A stretch of DNA of 64,000 bases from Bacillus alkalicellulosilyticus. Its GTDB lineage: Bacteria > Bacillota > Bacilli > Bacillales > Bacillaceae_F. A program made the position numbers and the translations under genes. Position 1 is the first letter of the stretch, and each line of letters starts with the position of its first letter. Under the pieces are notes generated by a model. That model was not told where the DNA came from and searched no databases. It saw only the letters and a program-made list of their open reading frames with translations. This document shows, in pieces, positions 44,827 to 54,291 of this stretch. The stretch spans positions 3,690,068-3,754,067 of the forward strand of contig NZ_KV917381.1 in the NCBI RefSeq assembly GCF_002019795.1, written 5' to 3'.

Positions 44827-45756
44827 TTATTCAGTATATCCCATTAACAAACGGGCATAAGGCGAATTTGCTGGCAAGACAATAACCGTCTCATCTTGAA
44901 TTGTTGTTTCATAGGAAAGGAGCGTTCGATAAAGATTATAAAAATCCGGATCAACTCCAAAGGCATCATTATAAATTTGTGCTGCCTCTGATTCCCCTTG
45001 GGCAATAATTTCATTGGCATCCGCTGTTGCTGTTGAAACAATGCGCTGAACATCTCGGTCTGTCCGCGCACGAATTCGGTTTGCTTCGGCATCCCCTTCA
45101 GATAAGTAAGCTTGTGCAGTTGATTGACGCTCTGAGATCATTCTTCTAAACACCGCTTGCTCATTCTCTTCAGGCAAATCGGTTCGTTTCATACGAATAT
45201 CTGTAACTGATATCCCATAACCATCTCGAGTTAATAGCTCGTTCACACGATCACGAACCCGTTCGTTAAAACTTCCACGAGTTGATGCTTCATCATTGAT
45301 GATTTCATCATAATTAAGTTGACCTAATTCTGCACGGATAACCGAGAAAATAAAGTTAGCCATGATTGACTCGGCACCTTCTACTGAACGTGCATTAGAA
45401 ATCATTAATCGCGGGTCTTCAACTTTCCAAACCGCATAGTTGTCAACTAACATTCTCTTTTTATCTCTTGTATTGATTTCAGCAGGTGTAACATCATAAC
45501 TCATTTGATATTTTGGTATGGAAGTTACCGTTTGAATAAAAGGTATCTTGTAACTTAATCCAGGTTCGTTTTCCACACGGACAACCTCACCGAATTGTCT
45601 TACAACCTTGTATTCTCCTTGCTCAACGATAAATAAATTACTAATCACAATCAAAAATAAGGAAATAATTATGACAATCGTTATACCAAGCCCAGTGTAC
45701 TTCTTCCACTCATCACTAGGGCGTCTTTCATTGATATCTACAATATTATCGCTCAT
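44827..45756 (-). CDS. hflC: HflC-like band 7 (SPFH) membrane protease modulator
   Basis: This is a 309-residue protein with one N-terminal membrane helix (about residues 22-44) and a large SPFH/band 7 domain beginning FIVEQGEYKVVRQFGEVVRV. The HflC-type region MKRTDLPEENEQAVFRRM and the coiled Ala/Glu-rich segment before the C-terminus are typical. In E. coli HflK and HflC form a cage around FtsH and modulate proteolysis. Its start overlaps the hflK end by 11 bases. B. subtilis does not carry this pair here. Confidence 0.88.
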   Translation of the reverse strand: MSDNIVDINERRPSDEWKKYTGLGITIVIIISLFLIVISNLFIVEQGEYKVVRQFGEVVRVENEPGLSYKIPFIQTVTSIPKYQMSYDVTPAEINTRDKKRMLVDNYAVWKVEDPRLMISNARSVEGAESIMANFIFSVIRAELGQLNYDEIINDEASTRGSFNERVRDRVNELLTRDGYGISVTDIRMKRTDLPEENEQAVFRRMISERQSTAQAYLSEGDAEANRIRARTDRDVQRIVSTATADANEIIAQGESEAAQIYNDAFGVDPDFYNLYRTLLSYETTIQDETVIVLPANSPYARLLMGYTE

Positions 45757-46702
45757 TAGTTACTCCTCCCTCAGCCTCTGGTCGACGTTCAATTGGTCGA
45801 ATTGGTAGGTAGTTAACCGTATCATTATTACTGTCTAAAATATAGATGTCTGTCCCAGGCAACACCGTTTCAAGTGTTTCAAGGATAAGTCGCTGACGTG
45901 TAATGTCTGGATTTTGTCGATACTCGTTATAAAGTGCGTTAAATCGTGCTATATCACCACGTGCTCTTTCTACTCGTTCAATACTAGTTCCTTCTGCACG
46001 AGAAATAACTGCATCCTGTTCCCCTTCAGCTTCATTAATCAGCTGATTTCGATATTTTTCAGCTTCGTTAATTTTTGTTAAACGCTCTTCCCTTGCGTCG
46101 GTTACTTCCATAAAGGCTTGACGAACTTCTTCATTTGGGAGTTCGACATCTTGAAGTTTAACATCCATGACGGTAATTCCAATTTCATAAGCTTCTATAA
46201 GTTCTATTAAATATTCTCTTACTCTAGCTTCAATTTCAGGTCTCTGATCTGTTAATACTTCATCAATCAAAGAACTACCAATGACTCCACGGAGTGAAGC
46301 TGAAGAAGCATTAAATAGAATTCCTTCTGGGTCATTACTATTAAATAAGTATTGTTCTGGATTCGTTATACGCCATTGCACAATTAAATCAGCTAATAGG
46401 ATGTTTTCATCCCCGGTAATCATTTTCGCTTCATCTGAGTAGGATAGGCCAGAATCTGTTTCTTGATAGCCCACTCGTAGTGCAAACGTCTCTCTTGGTA
46501 AAACTCGAACATTTTGAATAGGCCAAGGTAATTTAAAATGAAGACCTGGTTCTGTAATCGTTTCATCCACTTTACCGAACGTAATTAATGCTGCTTGTTC
46601 TGTTTCATCTACGGTATACCAGCCCGTGGCTAAAAATAAAGCAAGTATCCCTATCGCAAATAGTGAAACAAAACCTATAACTAATTGTTTTACTGTTACC
46701 AT
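45746..46702 (-). CDS. hflK: HflK-like band 7 (SPFH) membrane protease modulator
   Basis: This is a 318-residue partner of HflC with one N-terminal membrane helix (about residues 8-27) and the HflK motif WYTVDETEQAALITFGKV, then EPGLHFKLPWPIQNV. The Gly/Pro-rich cytosolic N-terminus of E. coli HflK is absent. LQDVELPNEEVRQAFMEV marks the HflK subtype. The ATG has an AGAGGGGATG site. It is upstream of hflC, as in proteobacteria, and the pair is isolated by terminators on both sides. Confidence 0.88.
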   Translation of the reverse strand: MVTVKQLVIGFVSLFAIGILALFLATGWYTVDETEQAALITFGKVDETITEPGLHFKLPWPIQNVRVLPRETFALRVGYQETDSGLSYSDEAKMITGDENILLADLIVQWRITNPEQYLFNSNDPEGILFNASSASLRGVIGSSLIDEVLTDQRPEIEARVREYLIELIEAYEIGITVMDVKLQDVELPNEEVRQAFMEVTDAREERLTKINEAEKYRNQLINEAEGEQDAVISRAEGTSIERVERARGDIARFNALYNEYRQNPDITRQRLILETLETVLPGTDIYILDSNNDTVNYLPIRPIERRPEAEGGVTNER

Positions 46703-46841
46703 GTCATCCCCTCTTTCTGTTTTTTCCCCACTTGAACTTACGTTTTTCCGACCAAAAAGGTTTCAATTATATTATAGTATAAAAGATTATAAGAATATAG
46801 AAGTAACCATTTACAATTTCTACAATCAAAAAAACAAAAAC

Positions 46842-46880
46842 AATAAAAAAAGACGAAAGCTAAAGGGGGGCTTCCGTCTT
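46842..46880 (-). terminator. phoR terminator
   Basis: AAGACGAAAGC and GGCTTCCGTCTT pair with one mismatch. On the minus strand seven Ts follow. It ends the phoPR operon about 150 bases past the phoR stop codon; the remaining gap to hflK has no other feature. Confidence 0.75.
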
Positions 46881-47029
46881 CAAGGGGATGTAATTCCAAA
46901 GTAATGTAAACTAGTTCTACTGGGATGAGTATCGTAGAGAGCAAGCTTACACGGCAATGGTGAAACTTCTTCTTCATTATAGTTGAGGACCGTAAATTTC
47001 GAGTGAAGGAAGTGTTAATCTTTTGTAAA

Positions 47030-48814
47030 TCATTCTTTTGGTTCACTTGCGTTTCTATCAAAGGTCATCGTAAAAGTTGTTCCATGACCAACTTTACTAG
47101 AAACCTCTATGAAACCGTGATGCGCTTCGACCAAGTGTTTGACTATCGCAAGACCAAGTCCAGTCCCTCCTGAATTTCGACTGCGCGCTTTATCAACACG
47201 ATAAAACCGCTCAAAAATTCGCGGAAGTTCCTGTTCGCTTATACCAATTCCACTATCCTGTACTATAATATTAATTTTCTGTTGTTCATTGACACTCACT
47301 TTAACATGAATGTTTCCTTCTGAAGGGGTATAGGTGATAGCATTGTTCACTAAATTAATCATAATTTGTTGAATACGGGCAGCATCTGCCTGCATAATTG
47401 GGACACCTTCAACATCATACAGTAATGCAATGTTCTTTTCTTCCGCTTTCACTTTTAACAGTTCTACGACTTCTTCAACAACATGGGCAATGTTCGTTTC
47501 ATGCCAGTTTAGTTTGAAATATTGTTGTTCAATTCTTGAGAGTTCGAGAAGGTCATGGATCAAACTTTGAAGCCTTTCGCTTTCTTTTAAAATGATTGTC
47601 AGGAATTTCTTTCGTAACTGCTCATCTTCCATTGCTCCATCTAATAATGTTTCAGAAAAACCTCTAATCGATGTTACTGGTGTTTTCAGTTCATGAGACA
47701 CGTTCGCAACGAAGTCTTTTCTGACTTGCTCTAGCTTTTTAAGTTCCGTGATGTCATGAAACACTAGAGCAATCCCTTTGAGTACTCCTTCTTCACTTAA
47801 AACTGGAGCCCCATAAACATCAAAATGCCTAACTTCAATATGAATTGGTAGCTTGATTTGTTTTCTTTGTTTTTTTTCCATCATGAAGATATCTTGAACG
47901 ATTCTAATAACTTCCTTATGCTTAATGACCTCATAATAAAGCTTATTAAGCCATTTATCCGTATCCTCTTGGAAAATATCCTTACACGAGCGATTAATGA
48001 GAGTGATATCTCCCCGAGTATTGATAAAAAGAAGTCCACTACCCATGTTTTCAATTAATGTTTCCATCCGTTCTTGTTGCACTTGATGTCGTTTTGTAAC
48101 TTGATCAAGGTTATAGGCTAAGACGTTAATAGAACGACTTAAACGACCAATTTCATCGTTTCTCCCTTCTGCAGTCCGTGCCTGAAAATTCCCTTCAGTT
48201 AATTGATTCGCTACTGTTGTTGCCTCTTCGATTGGTTGGATCATTTGATTTGCAATACGATAAATAACCGACACAATAACAATAAAGGTGAATGAAATAC
48301 TTATAATCAATATCGTCCAGATGTTTTTATTCACATCACTTAATGCTTGAATCGGTATACCTAATCGAACAAATCCTAATAGTTGCTCACTTTCGTCCAA
48401 CAAAGGTACTGCATAATAGAGAAGGTCTGCATTGACGGTATCGCTATACCTTATTTCATACCCGCCTTCGCCGTTAAGCGCAGTTTGGATTTCTGGTCGT
48501 TCGAGATGGTTATCCATGATTAAAGGTGATTTGGCAGATTCCCCTACCACCGTTCCATCAGGAGCAATTATCGTAATTCGTGCACCTAATCTAGTACTCA
48601 ACTCAAGGGCAAGGTCTTGTAACTCTTCGCTATATACAAGGTCAAAATCTTTCACTGAAAATGCAGTAAGCTGAGTCTCTTTTTCCATTCTATCTGTTAG
48701 GTGGTCAAAATAAAAATCTTTAAAGAGTTGTCCGATAACAATCCCAAGACCGGCTAACGAGATTAAAGTTACCAATAGTATGGAAACAATTAGTTTATAG
48801 CGAAACTTAGACAT
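47030..48814 (-). CDS. phoR: Phosphate-responsive sensor histidine kinase PhoR
   Basis: This is a membrane histidine kinase, 594 residues. The helix at about 9-27 and the second at about 165-185 flank an extracytoplasmic sensor domain. HAMP (about 187-240), PAS (about 250-350), the dimerisation domain with phospho-acceptor His in FVANVSHELKTPVTSIRG and the ATPase with NLVNNAI, DSGIGIS and GGTGLGLAIV follow. It overlaps the phoP stop codon by 8 bases, so the two are co-translated. The order polA-phoR-phoP-mdh matches B. subtilis apart from hflKC. Confidence 0.94.
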   Translation of the reverse strand: MSKFRYKLIVSILLVTLISLAGLGIVIGQLFKDFYFDHLTDRMEKETQLTAFSVKDFDLVYSEELQDLALELSTRLGARITIIAPDGTVVGESAKSPLIMDNHLERPEIQTALNGEGGYEIRYSDTVNADLLYYAVPLLDESEQLLGFVRLGIPIQALSDVNKNIWTILIISISFTFIVIVSVIYRIANQMIQPIEEATTVANQLTEGNFQARTAEGRNDEIGRLSRSINVLAYNLDQVTKRHQVQQERMETLIENMGSGLLFINTRGDITLINRSCKDIFQEDTDKWLNKLYYEVIKHKEVIRIVQDIFMMEKKQRKQIKLPIHIEVRHFDVYGAPVLSEEGVLKGIALVFHDITELKKLEQVRKDFVANVSHELKTPVTSIRGFSETLLDGAMEDEQLRKKFLTIILKESERLQSLIHDLLELSRIEQQYFKLNWHETNIAHVVEEVVELLKVKAEEKNIALLYDVEGVPIMQADAARIQQIMINLVNNAITYTPSEGNIHVKVSVNEQQKINIIVQDSGIGISEQELPRIFERFYRVDKARSRNSGGTGLGLAIVKHLVEAHHGFIEVSSKVGHGTTFTMTFDRNASEPKE

Positions 48815-49526
48815 CTAGTTGTGGCTCCTCCATTTTGTACCCTAGTCCTCTTATTGTTTTTATGTAGATTGGCTTTTTTGTATTTGGTTCAATTTTCTCT
48901 CGTAGATGACTTATATGAACATCAACAATTCGCGTATCGCCAACAAACTCATAATTCCATACTGCATTTAACAATTGATCTCGCGTTAACACTCTTCCCT
49001 TATGATTCGCTAAGTATAAAAGGAGTTCAAATTCTTTCGGTGTAAGCTCTAACTCCTTCCCTTTATACATAACCTCATAATTATTCGGAAATATTTGTAC
49101 TTCCGCTATTTGTATAGATTCATTATCAACATTTACGGTTTCAATTGCTTGTTGCACTTGGCCAACTCTTCGTAAAATAGCCCTTACTCTTGCTACAACC
49201 TCTCGTGGACTAAATGGCTTTGTCATATAGTCATCTGCGCCAAGTTCTAACCCGAGTACCTTATCAAATTCATCGTCTTTCGCAGTCAGCATCAAAATAG
49301 GAGTCATTATTTTATGTATACGCATTTGTTTACAAACATCAAGACCATCCATTTCAGGTATCATTAAGTCTAAAATCACTAAATCAAATTTTTGTTCTTG
49401 AGCAAGTGAAAACGCAGTTGCACCATCCATTGCTGTTACAACTTCATAGCCAGCCTGCTCTAAATTAAACTGCAATAACATAACGATTGATTCTTCATCA
49501 TCAACAACTAATAGTCTCTGAGACAT
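48807..49526 (-). CDS. phoP: Phosphate regulon response regulator PhoP
   Basis: This is an OmpR-class response regulator of 239 residues. The receiver domain has the acidic pocket Asp9-Asp10, the phospho-acceptor Asp53 (VILDLMIPEMDG) and Lys in YMTKPFSPRE. The C-terminal winged helix is intact (ELTPKEFELLLYLANHKGRVLTRDQLL, DVHISHLREKI). The ATG has a TGGAGG site. It probably controls phosphate-starvation genes with PhoR. Confidence 0.95.
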   Translation of the reverse strand: MSQRLLVVDDEESIVMLLQFNLEQAGYEVVTAMDGATAFSLAQEQKFDLVILDLMIPEMDGLDVCKQMRIHKIMTPILMLTAKDDEFDKVLGLELGADDYMTKPFSPREVVARVRAILRRVGQVQQAIETVNVDNESIQIAEVQIFPNNYEVMYKGKELELTPKEFELLLYLANHKGRVLTRDQLLNAVWNYEFVGDTRIVDVHISHLREKIEPNTKKPIYIKTIRGLGYKMEEPQLDV

Positions 49527-49613
49527 CGTAGTCCTCCAATATTAAATAAATTAAACGTAAATATTGCTAATACAATTTGATTATATCAAACAATTGTAAA
49601 TTTCATGTAAATA

Positions 49614-49742
49614 TTATAAGAAAAGAGACGTAAGGAGCTTTTCTTATATGCAAGGTGCGAAGCCACTGCCTTTTTTAAAAGTGTTTTACAAGTGCCTTTC
49701 TTGTAAAATACGCGCAGTGCGCGAAGCCTTTGCCTTCCTGAT
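49614..49742 (+). repeat. GCGAAGCC-family structured repeat, copy E
   Basis: Hairpin 1 is ATAAGAAAAG/CTTTTCTTAT (49616-49625 and 49638-49647). Box 1 GCGAAGCC is at 49657-49664, hairpin 2 GTGTTTTACAAG/CTTGTAAAATAC at 49681-49692 and 49700-49711, and box 2 GCGAAGCC at 49721-49728. It lies between mdh and phoP and reads opposite to both. About 40 bases around hairpin 2 are identical to copy A. Confidence 0.8.
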
Positions 49743-49762
49743 TTACATTCACAGAAAACTGT

Positions 49763-49794
49763 AAAAAACAGGATGAGGAAAAACCCTCACCCTG
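49763..49794 (-). terminator. mdh terminator
   Basis: CAGGATGAGG (49769-49778) pairs with CCTCACCCTG (49785-49794) with one G-T pair; six Ts follow on the minus strand. Confidence 0.85.
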
Positions 49795-49806
49795 CATTTG
49801 TGTATG

Positions 49807-50751
49807 TTATTCTTTAGGAAGTGCAGCCATTACACTTCGTACAGATTCGATCGAACGACTTAATGCCGCTTTCTCACCTTCAGTAAGTTCAAGCTCAATG
49901 ACTTTTTCAATGCCATCTCCACCAAGAATCGTTGGAACACCAACATAAAGATCAGTATACCCGTATTCGCCTTCTAGATAAGCGATTGTAGGAATCACTC
50001 GTTTTTTATCTTTAAGGATAGCTTCCACCATTTGCGCGAGAGAAGCTGACGGTGCATAATACGCACTACCATTTCCTAATAAACCAACGATTTCACCGCC
50101 ACCTTTTCGAGTACGTTCTACAATTGCATCTAACCGCTCTTTTGGAATAAGTGTTTCTAAAGGTATTCCACCAGCATAAGAGTAACGAATTAGAGGAACC
50201 ATGTCGTCACCATGACCACCTAATACAAAACCAGTAATATCTTCTACTGACAGATTTAATTCTTGAGCAACAAACGTTCTAAAACGAGCCGTATCTAACA
50301 CACCTGATTGGCCGATTACACGGTTCTTAGGAAACCCTGACTCTTTAAATACCGTATATGTCATGGCATCCGCAGGATTTGTTAAAACAATAATATAGCA
50401 GTCTGGAGAATATTTCACAACTTCCTTCGTAACAGCCTTCATTATGCCAGCATTTGTACTAACTAAGTCATCACGACTCATACCAGGTTTTCTTGCAATA
50501 CCGGCTGTAATGACAACAACATCTGAATTAGAAGTGTCTTCGTAACTACTAGTACCAATGATATTTGCATCAATTCCTTGAACAGGAGTAGATTCAAGCA
50601 TATCAAGTGCTTTTCCTTTTGTTGGACCTTCCATTTGTGGAATATCAAGAAGTACGACGTCTCCCAATTCTTTTTGAGCTACCATTAACGCTGTTGTTGC
50701 TCCAGTGAAACCGCCACCAATGACAGAAATCTTTCTTCTTTTTATTGCCAT
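49807..50751 (-). CDS. mdh: Malate dehydrogenase
   Basis: This NAD-dependent enzyme of the TCA cycle oxidises malate to oxaloacetate. The 314-residue LDH-like protein has the nucleotide-binding motif [22 protein letters not shown], and the catalytic His in [14 protein letters not shown]; arginines of the substrate site ([11 protein letters not shown]) mark it as malate-specific. The ATG has a GAGGGGTG site. It follows icd and citZ, as in B. subtilis. Confidence 0.97.
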   Translation of the reverse strand: MAIKRRKISVIGGGFTGATTALMVAQKELGDVVLLDIPQMEGPTKGKALDMLESTPVQGIDANIIGTSSYEDTSNSDVVVITAGIARKPGMSRDDLVSTNAGIMKAVTKEVVKYSPDCYIIVLTNPADAMTYTVFKESGFPKNRVIGQSGVLDTARFRTFVAQELNLSVEDITGFVLGGHGDDMVPLIRYSYAGGIPLETLIPKERLDAIVERTRKGGGEIVGLLGNGSAYYAPSASLAQMVEAILKDKKRVIPTIAYLEGEYGYTDLYVGVPTILGGDGIEKVIELELTEGEKAALSRSIESVRSVMAALPKE

Positions 50752-50890
50752 ATACAGACACCCCTCATCCGTTTTTATAAGATAAGCGACAAAGCCGCCT
50801 TTTCTAAAAAATGCAACAAAATCAGAATTAATTCCTCAAAGAATACCCCATGTTATAATTCCCCAAAAAAAAGCTTCTAAAAACAAAAAT

Positions 50891-50931
50891 AGGAAAAGGA
50901 TAGCTAACTTATCGTTAGCTATTCTTTTCCT
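50891..50931 (-). terminator. icd terminator
   Basis: AGGAAAAGGATAGCTAAC and GTTAGCTATTCTTTTCCT pair over 18 positions with one mismatch, followed by TATTTTTG on the minus strand. It suggests that mdh also has its own promoter in the gap. Confidence 0.8.
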
Positions 50932-50940
50932 TACGTTTGA

Positions 50941-52209
50941 TTAAAGGTTTTTAATTAATTCATTAGCAAACTCAGATGTTTTCACTTCTTGAGCGCCTTC
51001 CATTAGACGAGCAAAATCATATGTTACAACTTTGCTAGAAATTGTTTTTTCCATTGAAGCCATGATTAAATCAGCAGCTTCCGTCCAACCAAGGTGACGA
51101 AGCATTAACTCACCAGAAAGTAATACAGATGAAGGGTTAACAACATCTTGACCAGCATATTTAGGAGCTGTTCCATGAGTAGCTTCAAAGATAGCATGAC
51201 CTGTGTCATAGTTAATGTTTGCTCCAGGAGCAATACCGATACCACCCACTTGAGCAGCTAAAGCATCAGAAATATAATCTCCGTTTAAGTTCATTGTTGC
51301 TACAACATCGAACTCAGCAGGACGAGTTAAGATTTGTTGTAAGAAGATATCAGCAATCGCATCTTTCACGATGATTTTGCCAGCAGCTTCTGCATCAGCT
51401 TGAGCTTTGTTCGCTGCATCTTTGCCATCACGCTCTGCAATTGCATCGTATTGAGCCCAAGTAAATACTTTATCACCAAATTCTTTTTCAGCTAACTCAT
51501 AACCCCAGTTTTTAAATGCTCCTTCAGTGAATTTCATGATGTTTCCTTTATGAACTAAAGTAACACTCTTACGTCCTTCTGTAATTGCATAGTTAATTGC
51601 AGCACGAACTAGACGAGAAGTTCCTTCTTGAGAAACAGGCTTGATTCCGATACCTGACGTTTCAGGGAAACGGATTTTGTTAACTCCCATTTCATTTTTA
51701 AGGAATTCGATTAATTTTTTCACTTCATCGCTTCCCATTTGATACTCAATACCAGCATAGATATCTTCTGTATTTTCACGGAAGATTACCATGTCTGTAT
51801 CTTCTGGGCGTTTTACAGGTGAAGGTACACCTTGGAAGTAACGAACAGGACGTAAGCAAGTGAATAAGTCTAATTCTTGACGAAGTGCTACGTTAAGAGA
51901 ACGAATTCCACCACCAATTGGTGTAGTTAAAGGTCCTTTAATCGCAATTATGTATTCACGAACTGCATCTAATGTTTCAGCAGGTAACCAGCTTCCAGTT
52001 TGATTGAATGCCTTTTCTCCTGCAAGAATTTCTTTCCACTCAATTTTCTTTTCGCCATTATATGCTTTTTCAACTGCAGCATCTAATACTCGAGACGCAG
52101 CAGCCCAAATGTCAGGACCAATTCCATCTCCTTCGATAAAAGGAATTACTGGATTATTTGGTACTTCAAGTACCCCATTATTTACTTTAATTGCTTCTCC
52201 GTTTGCCAT
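50941..52209 (-). CDS. icd: Isocitrate dehydrogenase (NADP-dependent)
   Basis: Icd converts isocitrate to 2-oxoglutarate. The 422-residue protein has the substrate and phosphorylation-loop region [15 protein letters not shown], the metal-binding [11 protein letters not shown] stretch, and [20 protein letters not shown] with [11 protein letters not shown] near the C-terminus. The ATG has a GGGAGG site. It lies between citZ and mdh; a weak terminator at 52278 separates it from citZ. Confidence 0.97.
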   Translation of the reverse strand: MANGEAIKVNNGVLEVPNNPVIPFIEGDGIGPDIWAAASRVLDAAVEKAYNGEKKIEWKEILAGEKAFNQTGSWLPAETLDAVREYIIAIKGPLTTPIGGGIRSLNVALRQELDLFTCLRPVRYFQGVPSPVKRPEDTDMVIFRENTEDIYAGIEYQMGSDEVKKLIEFLKNEMGVNKIRFPETSGIGIKPVSQEGTSRLVRAAINYAITEGRKSVTLVHKGNIMKFTEGAFKNWGYELAEKEFGDKVFTWAQYDAIAERDGKDAANKAQADAEAAGKIIVKDAIADIFLQQILTRPAEFDVVATMNLNGDYISDALAAQVGGIGIAPGANINYDTGHAIFEATHGTAPKYAGQDVVNPSSVLLSGELMLRHLGWTEAADLIMASMEKTISSKVVTYDFARLMEGAQEVKTSEFANELIKNL

Positions 52210-52277
52210 TTACAATTACCTCCCTAAAGTTATGAAACAAAATTAATAATGCCACATAGGCAAAAAAAATTTATATG

Positions 52278-52300
52278 AGGAGGGTTCCCCCTCCTAAAAA
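52278..52300 (-). terminator. citZ terminator
   Basis: AGGAGGG (52278-52284) pairs with CCCTCCT (52289-52295) around a 4-base loop, with the citZ stop immediately upstream on the minus strand. Read-through into icd is likely. Confidence 0.55.
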
Positions 52301-52304
52301 ACGA

Positions 52305-53420
52305 TTATCGTTGTTCAACTGAAACGTAAGACTGCTTATCAGGTCCTACGTATTCTGCTCTTGGACGGATTAAACGATTGTTGCTGTATTGCTCTAAAAT
52401 ATGAGCTAACCATCCAGATGTACGACTTATTGCAAAAATTGGCGTAAATAAGTCATGCTTAATTCCTAAGCTATGGTACATGCTTGCAGAATAAAAATCT
52501 ACGTTTGGTAGAAGGCCTTTTTCACCAGTTACGATTTCTTCTATCTTAATTGACATTTCGTACCACTTTGGTTCTCCAGTCAATGCAGTCAGTTGCTTTG
52601 ACATTTCACGTAAATGTTTTGCACGTGGATCACCATCTTTATACACGCGATGACCAAATCCCATAATTTTCTCTTTATTATCAAGCGCTTTACGAATGTA
52701 TGGCTCAACATTTTCTAGTTCGCCGATTTCCATAAGCATTTTCATAACAGCTTCATTTGCTCCACCATGAAGGGGTCCTTTTAACGCTCCAATCGCAGCT
52801 GTTAAACCAGAATAAACATCTGATAATGTCGCAACACAGACACGTGCTGTAAAAGTTGATGCGTTTAATTCATGGTCTGCATGTAAGACTAATGCTTTAT
52901 CAATGGCACTAACCGCAACATCAGAAGGTTCTTCACCAGTAAGCATGTAAAGAAAGTTAGCAGCAAACCCTAAATCGTTTCTAGGTGCTACAGGCTCTTT
53001 TCCTTCACGAATACGAGAAAAGGCAGTTACAATTGTAGGGATTTTAGCTTGAAGACGGATAGCTTTTTGACGGTTTGCTTCCTCATCCATTACATCTGCT
53101 TCTTCATCATATAATGCTAGACTTGACACAGCAGTACGTAGAGCTGCCATCGGATGTACTTTATCATTAGGATAGCTCTTCATGTAATCTGTGATTTCTT
53201 GAGGAATATGAGCATTTTCAGCTAATTCCTTTGTTAATTCACTTAGCTCGTCTGCCTTTGGTAGACGTCCGTTCCATAAAAGGTAAACCACTTCTTCAAA
53301 GCTCGCATTATCAGCAAGTTCATCGATATCATATCCTTGATATGTTAATACACTATCGATAATTGAGCTAACGCTCGACGTTGTCGCGACAACACCTTCT
53401 AAACCTTTAGTTGCACTCAT
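52305..53420 (-). CDS. citZ: Citrate synthase
   Basis: Citrate synthase condenses acetyl-CoA and oxaloacetate. The 371-residue type II enzyme has the active-site histidines in LHADHELNASTF and GFGHRVYKDGDPRA, the GALKGPLHGGANEAV motif and the catalytic Asp in NVDFYSASMYHSLGI. The ATG has an AAAGGAGAGG site. It is the first gene of citZ-icd-mdh. The 250-base upstream gap has a GGAAAGCGTAATC stretch that only loosely resembles a cre site. Confidence 0.96.
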   Translation of the reverse strand: MSATKGLEGVVATTSSVSSIIDSVLTYQGYDIDELADNASFEEVVYLLWNGRLPKADELSELTKELAENAHIPQEITDYMKSYPNDKVHPMAALRTAVSSLALYDEEADVMDEEANRQKAIRLQAKIPTIVTAFSRIREGKEPVAPRNDLGFAANFLYMLTGEEPSDVAVSAIDKALVLHADHELNASTFTARVCVATLSDVYSGLTAAIGALKGPLHGGANEAVMKMLMEIGELENVEPYIRKALDNKEKIMGFGHRVYKDGDPRAKHLREMSKQLTALTGEPKWYEMSIKIEEIVTGEKGLLPNVDFYSASMYHSLGIKHDLFTPIFAISRTSGWLAHILEQYSNNRLIRPRAEYVGPDKQSYVSVEQR

Positions 53421-53672
53421 TTCAACCTCTCCTTTACCCTGTTTTCTTCGTACACATCACCCTCGGAAAATGACTCATACATTCCCCCCATGGAAAGCGT
53501 AATCGTATATATTTTCCTATTTAGAACAGATACTTATGTAGAAAGGAAGTTTACAATCAACTTAATTATAAACATTTTTTAATCTTTTGTGAACGTTTTA
53601 TGCTTAAGATTACGTCTACACCCAAAAGTTCAACTAATCAGACTTTTCAGAATATCTCTATTTCTATTTTAG

Positions 53673-54155
53673 TTATGTTAATAATTGAAAAACTCTCATC
53701 ACTAAATAAGCAATTCCTGCTCCTATTAATGGTCCAACTGCAACTCCTTTAAAGAAAGCTACTGCTAAAATGGTTCCCATTACGAGTGCCGTAGTAATAT
53801 GCGGATCTGACTTTAGTAAGTCTAGTCCGCCTGCTGCAATAACTGCAACAGCAATTCCAGATACCATGGCAACCCATGCATATGGAGATTTAAAAGCTTC
53901 CCCAAGCTGTTTAAATCCAATTTCACCTGTAACAATAGGCACCAATACCGCTATTGTGATAATGGTGACTCCCCAATTTATCCCCTTTTGTTGAATAATC
54001 GGTAGTAACTTATCTCCAACACCACTATATTTAATGGCTAATAATACAATGACGGCAATGATTAATGAGTTGTTTTTACCAACCCACCCGATTACCAACA
54101 AAATTAACATAAAAATTGTTGCTTGTGTGATCAAGTTAACTGGACATCCTTCCAC
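53673..54155 (-). CDS. ytwI: DUF441 membrane protein YtwI
   Basis: This is a membrane protein of up to 160 residues with four or five helices. The family motif KGINWGVTIITIAVLVPI and TGEIGFKQLGEAFKSP, and the C-terminal FFKGVAVGPLIGAGIAYL, identify DUF441; the function is unknown. I give GTG 54155 with an AAGGTAG site, but TTG 54134 may be the true start. It lies divergent from ytvI, as in B. subtilis. Confidence 0.85.
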   Translation of the reverse strand: MEGCPVNLITQATIFMLILLVIGWVGKNNSLIIAVIVLLAIKYSGVGDKLLPIIQQKGINWGVTIITIAVLVPIVTGEIGFKQLGEAFKSPYAWVAMVSGIAVAVIAAGGLDLLKSDPHITTALVMGTILAVAFFKGVAVGPLIGAGIAYLVMRVFQLLT

Positions 54156-54291
54156 ATAGGTTCTACCTTATATACTATATCACAAATATCCCTTCACTGC
54201 TCCACTTTGCTATGTTTCAAAGGTTTGTCTCATGTTTTAAGAGGTTGTCTCATATAGTTTAGTATGACTTAGTTAGGGGAGGGCGCAACCC

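Noticed and set aside
53490-53515. cre-like or CcpC-like control site upstream of citZ
   Set aside because: GGAAAGCGTAATC has three mismatches to the cre consensus and no convincing CcpC dyad is visible, so it is too weak to list.
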